Shown: positions 17,313 to 27,888, numbered from the stretch's first letter. The stretch: 64,000 nt of DNA from Thauera sp. (GCA_024235615.1 JACKMB010000002.1:596321-660320); one strand, 5' to 3'. Numbers and translations are program-made. The notes: generated from the sequence alone by a model not told the origin.

Positions 17313-19223
17313 TCAGCGGGTGAGCTGGGCGTAGAACATGGGCAGCCGGGCGGGCAGCTCGTCGGGCTGGCGGATCACCGCGTAGCCGGCCGGACCGAAG
17401 AGATGCGGCAGGTAGCTCGCGCCCTCGCGGTCGATGGTAACGCAGAACGGAACCACGCCGCGGTTGCGCGCCTCGACCACGGCGACGCGGGTGTCCTCGA
17501 TGCCGTAGCGGCCGTCGTAGAGGTCGAGATCGTTGGGCTTGCCGTCGGACAGGATCAGCAGGATTCGGCGCGCGGCGCGCTGGCGGTCGAGGATCGTGGT
17601 GGCGTGGCGGATCGCCGCGCCCAGGCGGGTGTAGTAGCCCGGCTTGATCGCCATGATGCGGCCGCGCGCGCGGTCGTCGAAGCGCTGGTCGAAGTCCTTG
17701 AGGCGGTGGAAGCGCACGTTGCTGCGCTTGACCGAGGAGAAGCCGCACAGCGCGAAGCTGTCGCCGGTGGCGAGCAGGGCCTCGCCGAAGAGCAGCAGCG
17801 AGTCGCGGATGACGTCGATCACGCGCGCCTCGGACGAGACCCAGGAGTCGGTCGACAGCGACAGGTCGGCCAGCGCCAGGCAGGCGAGGTCGCGCTCGCG
17901 CTTCTCGAGCGAGAGGTAGAGCTGGTCGGAGGGGTGATGGCCGGTCGCGCGATCGGTGGCGGCGCGCACCACCGCGTCGAGGTCGAGCTCGGTGCCGTCG
18001 ACCTGGGCCTTGAGCCAGCGCCGCCCGGGGGTGAGCGCGGCGAACTGGCGGTGCAGCCGGCGCGCGGTGCGGCGCAGGTGCTCGGGCAGGGCGCAGGGCG
18101 CGGCGCGCGGGTCGTGGAGCGAGGGCGTGAACTCGGCGAGGCGGACGTGGTCCTCGAGAAGCAGGTTCTTGCGGTAGTCCCACTCGGGCAGCGGGATGCC
18201 GTCGCCGAGCACGACGTCGTCCTCGGCGGCCGAGGGCAGGTCGAGGTCGAAACGTACCTTGGAGGCGACACGCTCGCCGTCGCGGGTGATCGACAGGTGG
18301 TCGAGGTTGGCGGCGGCGTCGGCGGCGTTGTCGTCGGGCTCGTCGTCGGTGCTGCGCTGGACCTTGATGAACTCCGCCACCGACAGCAGGCTCTCGGCGC
18401 GGAAGGGGATGATCATGCCGTGCTTCTCGGGCATCTTCTCCTGGCGCTCGACGCGGTGGGCCTGGCGGCTGCTGTCCTTGCCCGGACGGCTTCCGCCGGC
18501 CTCGCCGACCTCGCCGCTGCCCTGGCCGGTACTTCCGCCCGTGGCGCTGGCGCGGAAGTCGCTCAGCCACAGCAGCACGGGCTGGGTGGCGCGCGCCTTG
18601 GCGGGCAGGCGGGGCAGGGCGGCGACGCTGCCGGGGGCGTGCAGGGCGAGGCGGATGAGCTTCTCGCGCTCGGCCTCGGCGGGCGGCAGCTTCTCGAGCC
18701 TGGGGCGCTGGGCGATCACCGCGTCGACCAGGCGGCGATAGCGCGCCTCGATGCCGGGCCAGCGCGCGAGGGCGCGCAGGGTGGCGGTCTGGTTCTCGCG
18801 CAGCTCGCGGGTGGCGGCCTCGTCGATGGCCTCGTCGGGCACGGGACCGAGCGCGGGGTGGCCGTCGCCATCCTCCGCGGGGGGCGCGGCGGCCACGGCG
18901 GCGAGCCAGAGGTAGAGGTCGCGGTTGAGGCCGCGCTCGGGCAGCACGTCGAGCTCGGGCGGCAGGCGCAGCGTGGACACGTCCATGCGCGCGCGCGCGA
19001 CGCGTTCGTCGGCGCCGGCGATGCGCTGCAGCAGGCTGCGCCGCGCGCCATGCTCGTCGGTGGTGGCAGCCGCCAGGCGCAGGCCGGGGTCGCCGCCGAG
19101 GGCGCGGAAGAACACGCCGGCGGTCTTCTCGATGTCACGCAGGCGGACCGCCGCCTTGGGAAAGTGGCCGCCGGCAGCGCGGGTGATGAGGCGGTGCCAG
19201 AGCAGGCCTACGGTTTCTTCCAT
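17313..19223 (-). CDS. norD: Nitric oxide reductase activation protein NorD
   Basis: A 636-residue cytoplasmic protein with a C-terminal von Willebrand factor A domain (from about residue 445). The metal-ion-dependent adhesion site is intact as DLSLS at 453-457. A low-complexity acidic/Gly/Ser segment lies near the middle (about 245-320). NorD works with the MoxR-type ATPase NorQ to insert the non-haem iron or otherwise activate the NorCB complex. It overlaps no neighbour: four bases separate it from the ferredoxin gene before it and from dnr after it. The start at 19223 (MEETVGLLWHRL) was preferred over longer frames, which would run into the upstream gene. Confidence 0.93.
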   Translation of the reverse strand: MEETVGLLWHRLITRAAGGHFPKAAVRLRDIEKTAGVFFRALGGDPGLRLAAATTDEHGARRSLLQRIAGADERVARARMDVSTLRLPPELDVLPERGLNRDLYLWLAAVAAAPPAEDGDGHPALGPVPDEAIDEAATRELRENQTATLRALARWPGIEARYRRLVDAVIAQRPRLEKLPPAEAEREKLIRLALHAPGSVAALPRLPAKARATQPVLLWLSDFRASATGGSTGQGSGEVGEAGGSRPGKDSSRQAHRVERQEKMPEKHGMIIPFRAESLLSVAEFIKVQRSTDDEPDDNAADAAANLDHLSITRDGERVASKVRFDLDLPSAAEDDVVLGDGIPLPEWDYRKNLLLEDHVRLAEFTPSLHDPRAAPCALPEHLRRTARRLHRQFAALTPGRRWLKAQVDGTELDLDAVVRAATDRATGHHPSDQLYLSLEKRERDLACLALADLSLSTDSWVSSEARVIDVIRDSLLLFGEALLATGDSFALCGFSSVKRSNVRFHRLKDFDQRFDDRARGRIMAIKPGYYTRLGAAIRHATTILDRQRAARRILLILSDGKPNDLDLYDGRYGIEDTRVAVVEARNRGVVPFCVTIDREGASYLPHLFGPAGYAVIRQPDELPARLPMFYAQLTR

Positions 19224-19227
19224 GGCG

Positions 19228-20247
19228 TCAGCGATCCTTGAGTGCGCGGAACCCGGCTTCGTTCTGGCGCGCCGCCTCGCCGGCCACCCAGGACAGCAGC
19301 GGCCCCTGGGGGTTGCCGTGCTGGGTGGTGGCGCAGGCGTCGATGCACTGGCGGCACTGGGTGCAGGTGAACATGTGGCGCTTGATGTTGCGCGGGCGCA
19401 GCCGCATCGGGCAGGCGGCGTCGCAGGCGGACTGGCGGTCGGGCAGGCAGCTCGAGCAATCGCTCGCGCGCTCGCGCTCGAAACCGACCACCAGCGCGTC
19501 GCGGTTGCCCATCCAGGCCAGGCTCTGGAACAGGCCGACCGCGCACACGAAGCGGCAGAAGAGGTGGCGGGCAAAGAGGAACTCGAGGCTCAGGACCACG
19601 GTGGCCGCGGTGAGGAAGATCGTCTGGTTGCGCGTGAGCTCGCCGGCGAAGAGGTTTCCGTACACCTGCGCGGGCGGCAGCAGGTAGGTGAGCAGCACCA
19701 CCGCCCACAGGAAGGCGAAGGCGATCGCCGCCGGCACGACGATGCCCCACCAGCGCGCGTCCACCCGCGTGGGGCGGCCGTCGGGCTTCCACGCCGGCAG
19801 CAGGTGGCGGTCCCATACCGAGGCCTTGCCCGAAGCGCGCGCCATCAGCCGGTTGATCGACTCCACCACCGAGAAGTGCGGGCACAGCCAGCCGCAGTAC
19901 AGCCGTCCCCACTTCCACGCCGCGCCGATCACCAGCGCGGCGAGCGCGAGCAGGGGCACGAAGAGATTCAGGATGATGCTCCCGGCCGCCTCGAGTGCGC
20001 TCGCCTGGCCGGCGAGGAAGGGGTCGAGGCCGAGCCGCCATTCCATTCCGAGCAGCCAGGCGTGGTCGGCGTCGAGGTCGTAGCGGAAGAGGTCGAACAC
20101 CGGTGCGAGCACGAAGAGCGCGAAGAAGCCGGCCTGGAAGGCACGCCGTCGGCGCTGCATCGCCGCGGCGGCGGCCGCATCGCCCGCAGGGGCGGTGGCG
20201 ATCGGGATGACGCGCTGCGGTTTGCGCGCAGGGGCTTCGGTGTTCAT
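19228..20247 (-). CDS. Polytopic 4Fe-4S ferredoxin of the NapH/CcoG/NosR type in the nor operon
   Basis: A 339-residue membrane protein. Five or so hydrophobic segments carry the paired motifs CGWLCPH and CRFVCAVG of the NapH/CcoG/NosR family. The C-terminal part holds two ferredoxin-like cysteine clusters, CSSCLPDRQSACDAAC and CTQCRQCIDAC. It could pass electrons from the quinone pool or help metal-centre maturation for nitric oxide reductase; neither is shown. It lies between the DUF4870-like gene and norD with gaps of 17 and 4 bp, so it belongs to the nor transcript. Classical norEFCBQD operons lack it. Confidence 0.88.
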   Translation of the reverse strand: MNTEAPARKPQRVIPIATAPAGDAAAAAAMQRRRRAFQAGFFALFVLAPVFDLFRYDLDADHAWLLGMEWRLGLDPFLAGQASALEAAGSIILNLFVPLLALAALVIGAAWKWGRLYCGWLCPHFSVVESINRLMARASGKASVWDRHLLPAWKPDGRPTRVDARWWGIVVPAAIAFAFLWAVVLLTYLLPPAQVYGNLFAGELTRNQTIFLTAATVVLSLEFLFARHLFCRFVCAVGLFQSLAWMGNRDALVVGFERERASDCSSCLPDRQSACDAACPMRLRPRNIKRHMFTCTQCRQCIDACATTQHGNPQGPLLSWVAGEAARQNEAGFRALKDR

Positions 20248-20264
20248 CGTGGGCACCGGCCGGC

Positions 20265-20672
20265 TCAGGAGGACTCGCGCGGCCCGAACACCGGGAAGCG
20301 CCAGCTGCGCCCGTTGATCGCGCGCGACAGGCCCATCACGCCGAGCAGGATCAGGGTGGAATGGACGAAGGTGAAGTAGAGCACGCCGATCACCCAGGTC
20401 CACGGATTGTCGAAGCCGCCGAGCAGGAAGATCGCGACGCTGATCACGACCAGCAGAAGCCCGCCCCAGATGCAGGTCCACCCGGTCTGGCGCAGGTGGT
20501 TGCGCACCAGCGGGTCGGGATGGCCGCGATGCAGGTACCACAGCACCATCAATGCGGCGAAGGCGAGGCCGGGCAGCAGCATCAGGTTGATCAGGAACAG
20601 CGCCTCGGCGACGACCGCCAGGCGCGGGCCGGGCATGACGTGGCGGAGCGGATCGGCGCGCTTGATTTCCAT
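20265..20672 (-). CDS. Small membrane protein, DUF4870-like, in the nor operon
   Basis: A 135-residue protein with about three transmembrane helices (residues 18-45, 65-87 and 90-115). A segment HPDPLVRNHLRQT between helices resembles the HplvreH motif of DUF4870-type proteins. The function is unknown. It sits 16 bp after norQ and 17 bp before the ferredoxin gene and is probably an accessory factor of NO reductase assembly. That is an inference from location only. Confidence 0.8.
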   Translation of the reverse strand: MEIKRADPLRHVMPGPRLAVVAEALFLINLMLLPGLAFAALMVLWYLHRGHPDPLVRNHLRQTGWTCIWGGLLLVVISVAIFLLGGFDNPWTWVIGVLYFTFVHSTLILLGVMGLSRAINGRSWRFPVFGPRESS

Positions 20673-20688
20673 CGCGGTGTCCCGGGGC

Positions 20689-21489
20689 TCAGCGCCCGAA
20701 GGTGGCGGCGACCACCTCCATCAGGCCCTCGGCGACGTCGGCGTCGTCGGTGAGGCTCTCGACGATGCCGACCCGGCTGGCGGCCACCGGGTCCATGCCG
20801 TCCTTGACGAGGAGCGCAGTGTACACGAGCAGGCGGGTGCTCGCCGCCTCTTCGAGGTCGCGGTCCTTGAGCGCGCGCAGCGCGTTGGCGATGGCGACCA
20901 GGCGCCTGGCGAGGTCGGGCGCGCACGCGGTCTCGCCGATCAGCACCGCCTCTTCCTGCTCGGGGCGCGGGAAGTCGAAGCGCAGGCTGACGAAGCGCTG
21001 GCGGGTCGAGGGCTTCATGCCCTTGAGCAGGTTCTGGTAGCCGGGGTTGTAGGACACCACCAGCATGAAGGAGGGTGGCGCCTCGAGGAGCTCGCCGGTA
21101 CGGTCGATCGGCAGCACGCGACGGTCGTCGGCGAGCGGGTGCAGCACCACGGTGGTGTCCTTGCGCGCCTCCACCACCTCGTCCAGATAGCAGATGCCGC
21201 CCTCGCGTACGGCGCGCGTGAGCGGTCCGTCGCACCACATGGTCTTGCCGTCGCCGATCAGGTGGCGACCGACGAGGTCGGAGGCGGTGAGGTCGTCGTG
21301 GCAGGCCACGGTGTACAGCGGCAGGCCGAGGCGGGCGGCCATGTGCGAGACGAAGCGCGTCTTGCCGCAGCCGGTGGGGCCCTTGATCAGCAGGGGCAGG
21401 CGGTTCTTCCAGGCGTGCTGGAAGATGTCCACCTCGTCGCCGGCGGGCTGGTAGAAGGGAATGTCGAGGTTGGGCGTATCGGGCTTCAT
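20689..21489 (-). CDS. norQ: MoxR-type AAA+ ATPase NorQ
   Basis: A 266-residue ATPase of the CbbQ/NirQ/NorQ group. Walker A is GPTGCGKT at 37-44 and Walker B is CYLDE at 100-104; the sensor region SFMLVVSYNPGYQ is typical. It acts with NorD to activate the cytochrome c-dependent NO reductase. The first four bases overlap the end of norF (ATGA), so translation is coupled. Confidence 0.95.
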   Translation of the reverse strand: MKPDTPNLDIPFYQPAGDEVDIFQHAWKNRLPLLIKGPTGCGKTRFVSHMAARLGLPLYTVACHDDLTASDLVGRHLIGDGKTMWCDGPLTRAVREGGICYLDEVVEARKDTTVVLHPLADDRRVLPIDRTGELLEAPPSFMLVVSYNPGYQNLLKGMKPSTRQRFVSLRFDFPRPEQEEAVLIGETACAPDLARRLVAIANALRALKDRDLEEAASTRLLVYTALLVKDGMDPVAASRVGIVESLTDDADVAEGLMEVVAATFGR

Positions 21490-21767
21490 TGAGCGAGTCC
21501 CTTGATGTAGGCGATGGCGATGAGGGCCCAGACGACGATGATCCAGCCCATCGTGATCGCGCGCCAGAGCAGCGGTGCATGGCGCAGCGCCATGAAGTCG
21601 AGGATGACCACCGCGCCCTTCCAGAACGAGATCGCGGCGAGGATGGCGACGCCCCAGGTTCCGGTCACGCCGAGCGAGCCCATGCCCCAGGTGGCGAAGG
21701 TGGCGAGGATCAGGGTGGCGAACAGGATCGTGGAGCCCCTGGGCGTTCCGTGCATGCGTGCGCTCAT
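21486..21767 (-). CDS. norF: NorF-like small membrane protein (cytochrome oxidase subunit IV family)
   Basis: A 93-residue protein with three predicted transmembrane helices, similar in layout to subunit IV of haem-copper oxidases. NorF is needed for full NO reductase activity in Paracoccus-type systems. A GAGGAG Shine-Dalgarno overlaps the norE stop. The 3' end overlaps norQ by four bases. The name is supported mainly by size, topology and position between norE and norQ. Confidence 0.85.
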   Translation of the reverse strand: MSARMHGTPRGSTILFATLILATFATWGMGSLGVTGTWGVAILAAISFWKGAVVILDFMALRHAPLLWRAITMGWIIVVWALIAIAYIKGLAQ

Positions 21768-21777
21768 GGCGGGCTCC

Positions 21778-22392
21778 TCAGTGGATGACGTAGACGAGCG
21801 GGAAGAGGATCAGCCAGACCAGGTCGACCATGTGCCAGTAGGCGGCGCCGGTCTCCAGTCCGTTCATCTCGCCCGGGCGGTAGCGGCCCTGGCGCGCGCC
21901 GTTCCACATCGCGATCAGGATCACCAGGCCCAGGATCACGTGCATGAAGTGGAAGAAGGTCAGCGACAGGTAGAACATGTGGAAGGTGCTGCTCGACAGG
22001 CTGATGTTGTGCTCGAAGGCGGCGGCGTATTCGCTCAGCTTGACGACGATGAAGCCGAAACCGGTGAGGATCGCCCCGCCCAGCCAGTTGGCGCACTGGC
22101 GCGAGGCCTGGGCCTCGGCGGCCTGCACGGCACGCACCACGAAGTAGCTCGCGGTGAGCAGCAGCACGGTGTTGAGCGCGCCCGCGTTGCGGTTGAGCGC
22201 GGCCTGCTCGGCAGCGAAGAGCTCGATGTTCTTGGCGCGCGCAAAGGCATAGGCGGCGAAGAAGACCCCGAAGGCGAGCAACTCGGCGAGGATGAAGAAC
22301 CAGATCGCGAGGTCGCCCGCGAGGCGGGGTGCGTGAGTCTGTGCCGGTCCGCCGGCCGGCATGGAACTCGGCGGAGTGGTGACGGTATCCAT
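21778..22392 (-). CDS. norE: NorE, cytochrome c oxidase subunit III-like protein
   Basis: A 204-residue membrane protein of the CoxC/NorE family with about five helices; it contains the subunit III-type stretch FFHFMHVILGLVILI. It helps NO reductase assembly or stability. It is the first gene of the norE-F-Q-x-fdx-D-dnr unit. The start ATG at 22392 lies immediately downstream of a predicted transcription start, so the message may be leaderless. The next in-frame ATG is at codon 11 and also lacks a Shine-Dalgarno. Confidence 0.93.
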   Translation of the reverse strand: MDTVTTPPSSMPAGGPAQTHAPRLAGDLAIWFFILAELLAFGVFFAAYAFARAKNIELFAAEQAALNRNAGALNTVLLLTASYFVVRAVQAAEAQASRQCANWLGGAILTGFGFIVVKLSEYAAAFEHNISLSSSTFHMFYLSLTFFHFMHVILGLVILIAMWNGARQGRYRPGEMNGLETGAAYWHMVDLVWLILFPLVYVIH

Positions 22393-22399
22393 GCGGCGC

Positions 22400-22441
22400 A
22401 GTCTAGGCAGAAGGGCGCGGCTTTAACTTGATCGTGGTTAA
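22400..22441 (-). promoter_or_regulatory. FNR/DNR-type promoter of the norEFQD unit
   Basis: On the minus strand an FNR/DNR-like dyad TTAACCACGATCAA (plus-strand TTGATCGTGGTTAA, 22428-22441) has one perfect TTGAT half-site. A -10 hexamer TAGACT lies at 22400-22405. Both predict transcription starting near 22393: the box centre would be at -41.5, the standard class II position. That is one base before the norE ATG. Confidence 0.7.
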
Positions 22442-22458
22442 TTGGGATTCGTTCGTGT

Positions 22459-23559
22459 TCAGCCTGTCGCGGCGAGCCAGCGGCAGGTGACGTCGACCAT
22501 GCGGTTGGCGAAGCCCCACTCGTTGTCGAACCACACCACCAGATTGAGCATGCGCGGTCCGACTGCGCGCGTCTGGCTGCAATCGATGATCGCCGAGTGC
22601 GGGTCGTGGTTGAAGTCGATCGAGGCGTGCGCCTCGTCGGAGCACGCGAGCAGGCCGCGCTGGGGCCCGGCGGCGGTCTCGCGCAGCAGGCGGTTGACGG
22701 CCTCGGCCGAGACCTCGCGGCCGAAGCTCAGCACCATGTCGATCGCGGAGACGTTGTGGGTGGGCACGCGGATCGCCTTCGCCTGCACGCGGCCGGCCAG
22801 CGCCGGGAGCAGGCGTTCGACGCCGCGCGCCAGGCCGGTCGACACCGGGATGATCGACTGCATCGCCGAGCGCGTGCGGCGCAGGTCGGCGTGGTGGTAG
22901 CCGTCGATCAGGGGCTGGTCGTTCATCGCCGAATGCAGCGTGGTGAGCAGGGCCTGCTCGATGCCGATCTCGCGGTGCAGGCAGTCGAGCACCGGGACCA
23001 CCGCGTTGGTGGTGCACGACGCGTTCGACACCAGGCGCTCGGGGCCGCGCAGCGCGTCTTCGTTGATGCCGAACACCACCGTGGCATCCACATCCTCGGC
23101 GCCGTTGCCCGGGTGCGACAGTAGGAGTCGCGGGCAGCCGGCAGCGATGAAGCGCTGCAAGTCGCGGCGTCCGCCGTACTGTCCGGAGCATTCGACGACG
23201 AGATCGAGCCCCAATGCGGCCCAGTCGACCTCTTCCGGGGTGCTCGCGTGGCTGACGTGGATTGCATGACCGTCCACGATCAGCTCGCGCTCGCTGCGGT
23301 CCACCACCCCCGGAAACCTGCCATGGGTGGAGTCGAAGCGGGTGAGGTAGGTGATGCTGGCGAGGTCCGCAGGCTCGTTGATCGCGACGATGCGGTAGCG
23401 CCCGGCGAGGCCGGCTTCGTGCAGGGCACGCAGGTAGCAACGACCGATGCGGCCGTAGCCGTTGATCGCGATGCGGAAGGGGTGTTCGGCACCGCTCGTG
23501 TGCAGGACGGGAGATGCGTCGTGGGACGGCGGGGAGGGTGGAAGGGAGGCGTTGGGCAC
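22459..23559 (-). CDS. epd: Erythrose-4-phosphate dehydrogenase-like GAPDH paralogue
   Basis: The core of 339 residues matches Epd in length and in diagnostic stretches: LLLSHPGNGAEDVDATVVFG, SNASCTTN with the catalytic Cys, TTLHSAMNDQ with the catalytic His, and DFNHDPHSAI. Epd makes 4-phosphoerythronate for pyridoxal phosphate synthesis; a plain glycolytic GAPDH role is less likely given the SAMNDQ motif. There is no ATG close to the conserved FRIAINGYGRIG. A GTG at 23559, 27 codons upstream, is the likeliest start; an ATG at 23670 is upstream of a -10-like TAGAAT and therefore less likely. It separates the two nor transcription units and ends 66 bp before norE. Confidence 0.85.
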   Translation of the reverse strand: MPNASLPPSPPSHDASPVLHTSGAEHPFRIAINGYGRIGRCYLRALHEAGLAGRYRIVAINEPADLASITYLTRFDSTHGRFPGVVDRSERELIVDGHAIHVSHASTPEEVDWAALGLDLVVECSGQYGGRRDLQRFIAAGCPRLLLSHPGNGAEDVDATVVFGINEDALRGPERLVSNASCTTNAVVPVLDCLHREIGIEQALLTTLHSAMNDQPLIDGYHHADLRRTRSAMQSIIPVSTGLARGVERLLPALAGRVQAKAIRVPTHNVSAIDMVLSFGREVSAEAVNRLLRETAAGPQRGLLACSDEAHASIDFNHDPHSAIIDCSQTRAVGPRMLNLVVWFDNEWGFANRMVDVTCRWLAATG

Positions 23560-23651
23560 GGGCGGAGGGGAGCGAGCGGAGGCGATGGGACGCGCGCGCC
23601 GGGGGGATCCGGTGGTGGCGGAGTGCCGTTCGGGCGCGGACGAAGCCCGAT

Positions 23652-23657
23652 ATTCTA
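23652..23657 (-). promoter_or_regulatory. Possible -10 element for the epd-like gene
   Basis: TAGAAT on the minus strand, inside the AT-rich stretch between the norCB terminator and the epd frame. No good -35 is visible at 16-18 bp. It helps argue for the downstream GTG start of the epd-like gene. Confidence 0.3.
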
Positions 23658-23688
23658 GCGGCCGCTCCATGCTGCGAGCGTGGCACGC

Positions 23689-23717
23689 AAAAAAAGAGGG
23701 GCGGCTCGCGCCGCCCC
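23689..23717 (-). terminator. Rho-independent terminator of norCB
   Basis: An eight-bp GGGGCGGC/GCCGCCCC stem with a four-base loop (23698-23717), followed on the minus strand by a seven-base T run after CTC. It lies 54 bp after the norB stop, so norCB ends as its own transcript before the epd-like gene. Confidence 0.88.
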
Positions 23718-23770
23718 AACCCCTTACCCTGGATGATCCAGGCTTTTTACCGCTTGTCGGTCGGCAGGGC

Positions 23771-25610
<1,840 letters not shown>

Positions 25611-25710
25611 GGAGTACTCCTCATCGCTTGTCTCGTTTTGTCAGGAAGGTCTCGGTTCGCCCGCGTGGGTCAGGGGTACAACTGTCCACGGCAATGCCGA
25701 TGGTGGGCGG

Positions 25711-25752
25711 ATTGTCACGGCGGGCACCCGCGCTCTCCATGATTTGAATCAA
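25711..25752 (-). promoter_or_regulatory. FNR/DNR-type promoter of norCB
   Basis: A near-perfect dyad at 25739-25752 (ATGAT-TTGA-ATCAA on the plus strand) differs from TTGAT-N4-ATCAA at one base. A -10-like GACAAT on the minus strand lies at 25711-25716, so transcription is predicted near 25704 with the box centred at -41.5. The resulting leader before norC is about 94 nt. The same spacing is seen upstream of norE. Confidence 0.78.
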
Positions 25753-25764
25753 GATGTAGCCCGA

Positions 25765-26622
25765 GTGGAACTTTTCCATCCGCATGGGCGCTCGCTTTGC
25801 GGGTTTTTGCAGGCCTCGGGGCATGCACGGAGCAGGGGTGCGTGGCAGCGTGCGCCGCGCCGCGGGCTGCTCGCGCTCGTGCTGGCGGCGATCGCGGGGG
25901 GGGCGCTGGCTGGCGGCGAGGGGTCCGGGCCAATCGCTGTCGACGTCGGCCACACCCTGCAGGCGCCCGGGGCGACGAGCGCGCGCGGCCGCAGCGAGTT
26001 CGAGTTCAACCGCGATCTTTCCGTGCATGTGGTCGATGCACTGCACGCGCGCGGCTGGGCGGTGAGCATCCTCAACGCCGACGGCCGCATCGCGAGCCTG
26101 CGCGCGCGGCCGCAGGCCGCCGGCGAGGCCGGAGCGGCCTTCCTGCTCTCGCTGCACCACGACTCGGTCAACGCCTTCGAACTGCGGCCATGGACCTGGG
26201 AGGGGCGCGCGCGCGACTACAACGATGAATTCGCCGGGCACTCGCTCTTCGTGTCGCGCGACAACCCGGACACCGCGATGAGCATCCTGTGTGCGCGTGC
26301 GATCGGCGCCCGCCTGCAGCGCATGGGCTTCGAGCCTACGCACAAGAACGGCCGCCGGCGCAGCTACGCCGACCGCGAGCACGCGGTGCACTACTACGAC
26401 GGGCTGGCGGTGCTGCGCCACGCGCGCATGCCGGCGGTGCTGTTCGAGGCCGGTGTGCTCAAGAACCGCGACGAGGAGCTGCTGCTGCGCGATCCCGTGC
26501 GCCAGGCGCGCATGGCCGACGCGATCGCCACCGGCCTCTCGGCCTGCCTGCGCAACGGCTTGCCGGCGGACGACGAGGCGGGGGCGGACCGTCCGGATCG
26601 CGCCGAGCCGCCCGGGCCCTGA
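25765..26622 (+). CDS. N-acetylmuramoyl-L-alanine amidase, Amidase_3 family
   Basis: About 285 residues. A hydrophobic N-terminal segment (RRGLLALVLAAIAGGALA) looks like a signal peptide or anchor. The zinc amidase domain follows, with probable ligands in AVDVGHTLQ, the Glu of SEFEFNRDL and the His of SLHHDSV; the catalytic Glu is in VLFEAGVLKN. It cleaves the lactyl-Ala bond of peptidoglycan in the periplasm. The start is uncertain: the frame is open far upstream but has no ATG near the signal peptide, so GTG 25765 (or TTG 25807) is proposed. The norCB promoter lies just upstream on the other strand. It converges with the BMP gene. Confidence 0.82.
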   Translation: MELFHPHGRSLCGFLQASGHARSRGAWQRAPRRGLLALVLAAIAGGALAGGEGSGPIAVDVGHTLQAPGATSARGRSEFEFNRDLSVHVVDALHARGWAVSILNADGRIASLRARPQAAGEAGAAFLLSLHHDSVNAFELRPWTWEGRARDYNDEFAGHSLFVSRDNPDTAMSILCARAIGARLQRMGFEPTHKNGRRRSYADREHAVHYYDGLAVLRHARMPAVLFEAGVLKNRDEELLLRDPVRQARMADAIATGLSACLRNGLPADDEAGADRPDRAEPPGP

Positions 26623-26693
26623 AGCAGGGCTGCGGCGGCGAGCGCCGCTGCACAGGGGGCTCCTCGCCGGGCCGCGCGGCAGCGGAAAACCGC

Positions 26694-27782
26694 TTACCTC
26701 GCGGTGGGCAGGCGCGAGCTCACGCCCTGCACGAAGTAGTCCATCTTGCCCAGGGTGGCGTCGTCCATCACCGCTCCGGCGGCGAGGCGGTCCTTGCCGG
26801 CCTGGTCGAGCACCGGCCCGGTGAAGGGGTGGAAGCTCCCAGCGGTGATGCGGCCCTGGAGTTCCTTGACCATGGCCTGCACGTCCGCGGGGATGGCCGG
26901 GTTGAGCGGCGCGAGGCGGATCATGCCGTCCTTCATGCCGCCCCACACGCCCTCGGGCTTCCACGTGCCGTCGAGCACCGCGTTGACGGTGCGGCGGTAG
27001 AACTCGCCCCAGTGGTGGGTGGTGGCGGTGAGCTGGGACTTGGGGGCGTACTTCGACATGTCGGAGTGGTAGCCGAAGGCGTACACGCCCTTTTCTTCCG
27101 CGGCCTGGACGGTGGCGGTGGAGTCGGTGTGGTGGGTGAGCATGTCGGCGCCCTGCGAGATCAGGGTCATCGCCGCCTCGCGCTCCTTGCCCGGGTCGTA
27201 CCAGCTGTTGGCCCAGATCACCCGCACCTCGACGTTCGGGTTCACGCTGCGCGCCCCCAGGGTGAACGCGTTGATGCCCTGCAGCACCTCGGGGATCGGG
27301 AAGGCGCCGACGTAGCCGAGCACGTTCGACTTGGTCATCTTGCCGGCGATCACGCCGTTGAGGTAGCGGCCCTCGTAGAAGCGCGCGTTGTACGGCGCGA
27401 AGTTCTTCGCCGACTTGTAGCCGGTGGCGTGCAGGAAGGTGACGTCGGGGAACTGGCGGGCGACGCGCTCCACGTAGTTCATGTAGCCGAAGCTGGTGGC
27501 GAACACGATCCTGCTGCCGCTGGCGGCGAACTCGCGGATCACGCGCTCGGCGTCGGCGCCTTCGGCGACGTTCTCGACGTAGCGCGTCTCGATCCTGCCT
27601 CCGAGCGCCTTCTCGAGCTCCTTGCGGCCCTCTTCGTGCTGGTAGGTCCAGCCCGCGTCGCCGATCGGGCTGACATAGACGAAGCCGATCTTCGCGGCAT
27701 CGGCGGCCTGCGCGGCGAAGGGCAGGGTGGCGGCGACCGCGAGCGCGGCGGCGGAGAGCATGAACTTGCGGCGATGCGTCAT
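26694..27782 (-). CDS. BMP-family ABC transporter substrate-binding protein
   Basis: A 362-residue periplasmic protein of the basic membrane protein (PnrA/Med) family, which binds nucleosides, purines or related compounds. The N terminus MTHRRKFMLSAAALAVAATLPFAAQA is a signal peptide with a twin-arginine-like RRKF. Family stretches include KIGFVYVSPIGDAGWTYQHEEG and GADMLTHHTDST. No permease or ATPase gene adjoins it, so its transporter is elsewhere or it is an orphan. It follows pyrD after 106 bp on the same strand; a nucleobase ligand would fit that neighbour but is unproven. Confidence 0.9.
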   Translation of the reverse strand: MTHRRKFMLSAAALAVAATLPFAAQAADAAKIGFVYVSPIGDAGWTYQHEEGRKELEKALGGRIETRYVENVAEGADAERVIREFAASGSRIVFATSFGYMNYVERVARQFPDVTFLHATGYKSAKNFAPYNARFYEGRYLNGVIAGKMTKSNVLGYVGAFPIPEVLQGINAFTLGARSVNPNVEVRVIWANSWYDPGKEREAAMTLISQGADMLTHHTDSTATVQAAEEKGVYAFGYHSDMSKYAPKSQLTATTHHWGEFYRRTVNAVLDGTWKPEGVWGGMKDGMIRLAPLNPAIPADVQAMVKELQGRITAGSFHPFTGPVLDQAGKDRLAAGAVMDDATLGKMDYFVQGVSSRLPTAR

Positions 27783-27888
27783 CGTGGGCTCCTCGGAGGG
27801 GCGGTAGGTCGGCATGCGTGCCGGCGAAGGCGTTTTCGCCAGGACCCGCGCACGCTGCGGCGGGACGTGAAGGAAGTCGGGAAGGAAA

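Noticed and set aside
17013..19241. 742-codon open frame on the plus strand opposite norD
   Set aside because: A shadow of norD caused by high GC; composition is Ala/Gly/Val/Arg-rich without domain motifs, while norD shows intact VWA motifs.
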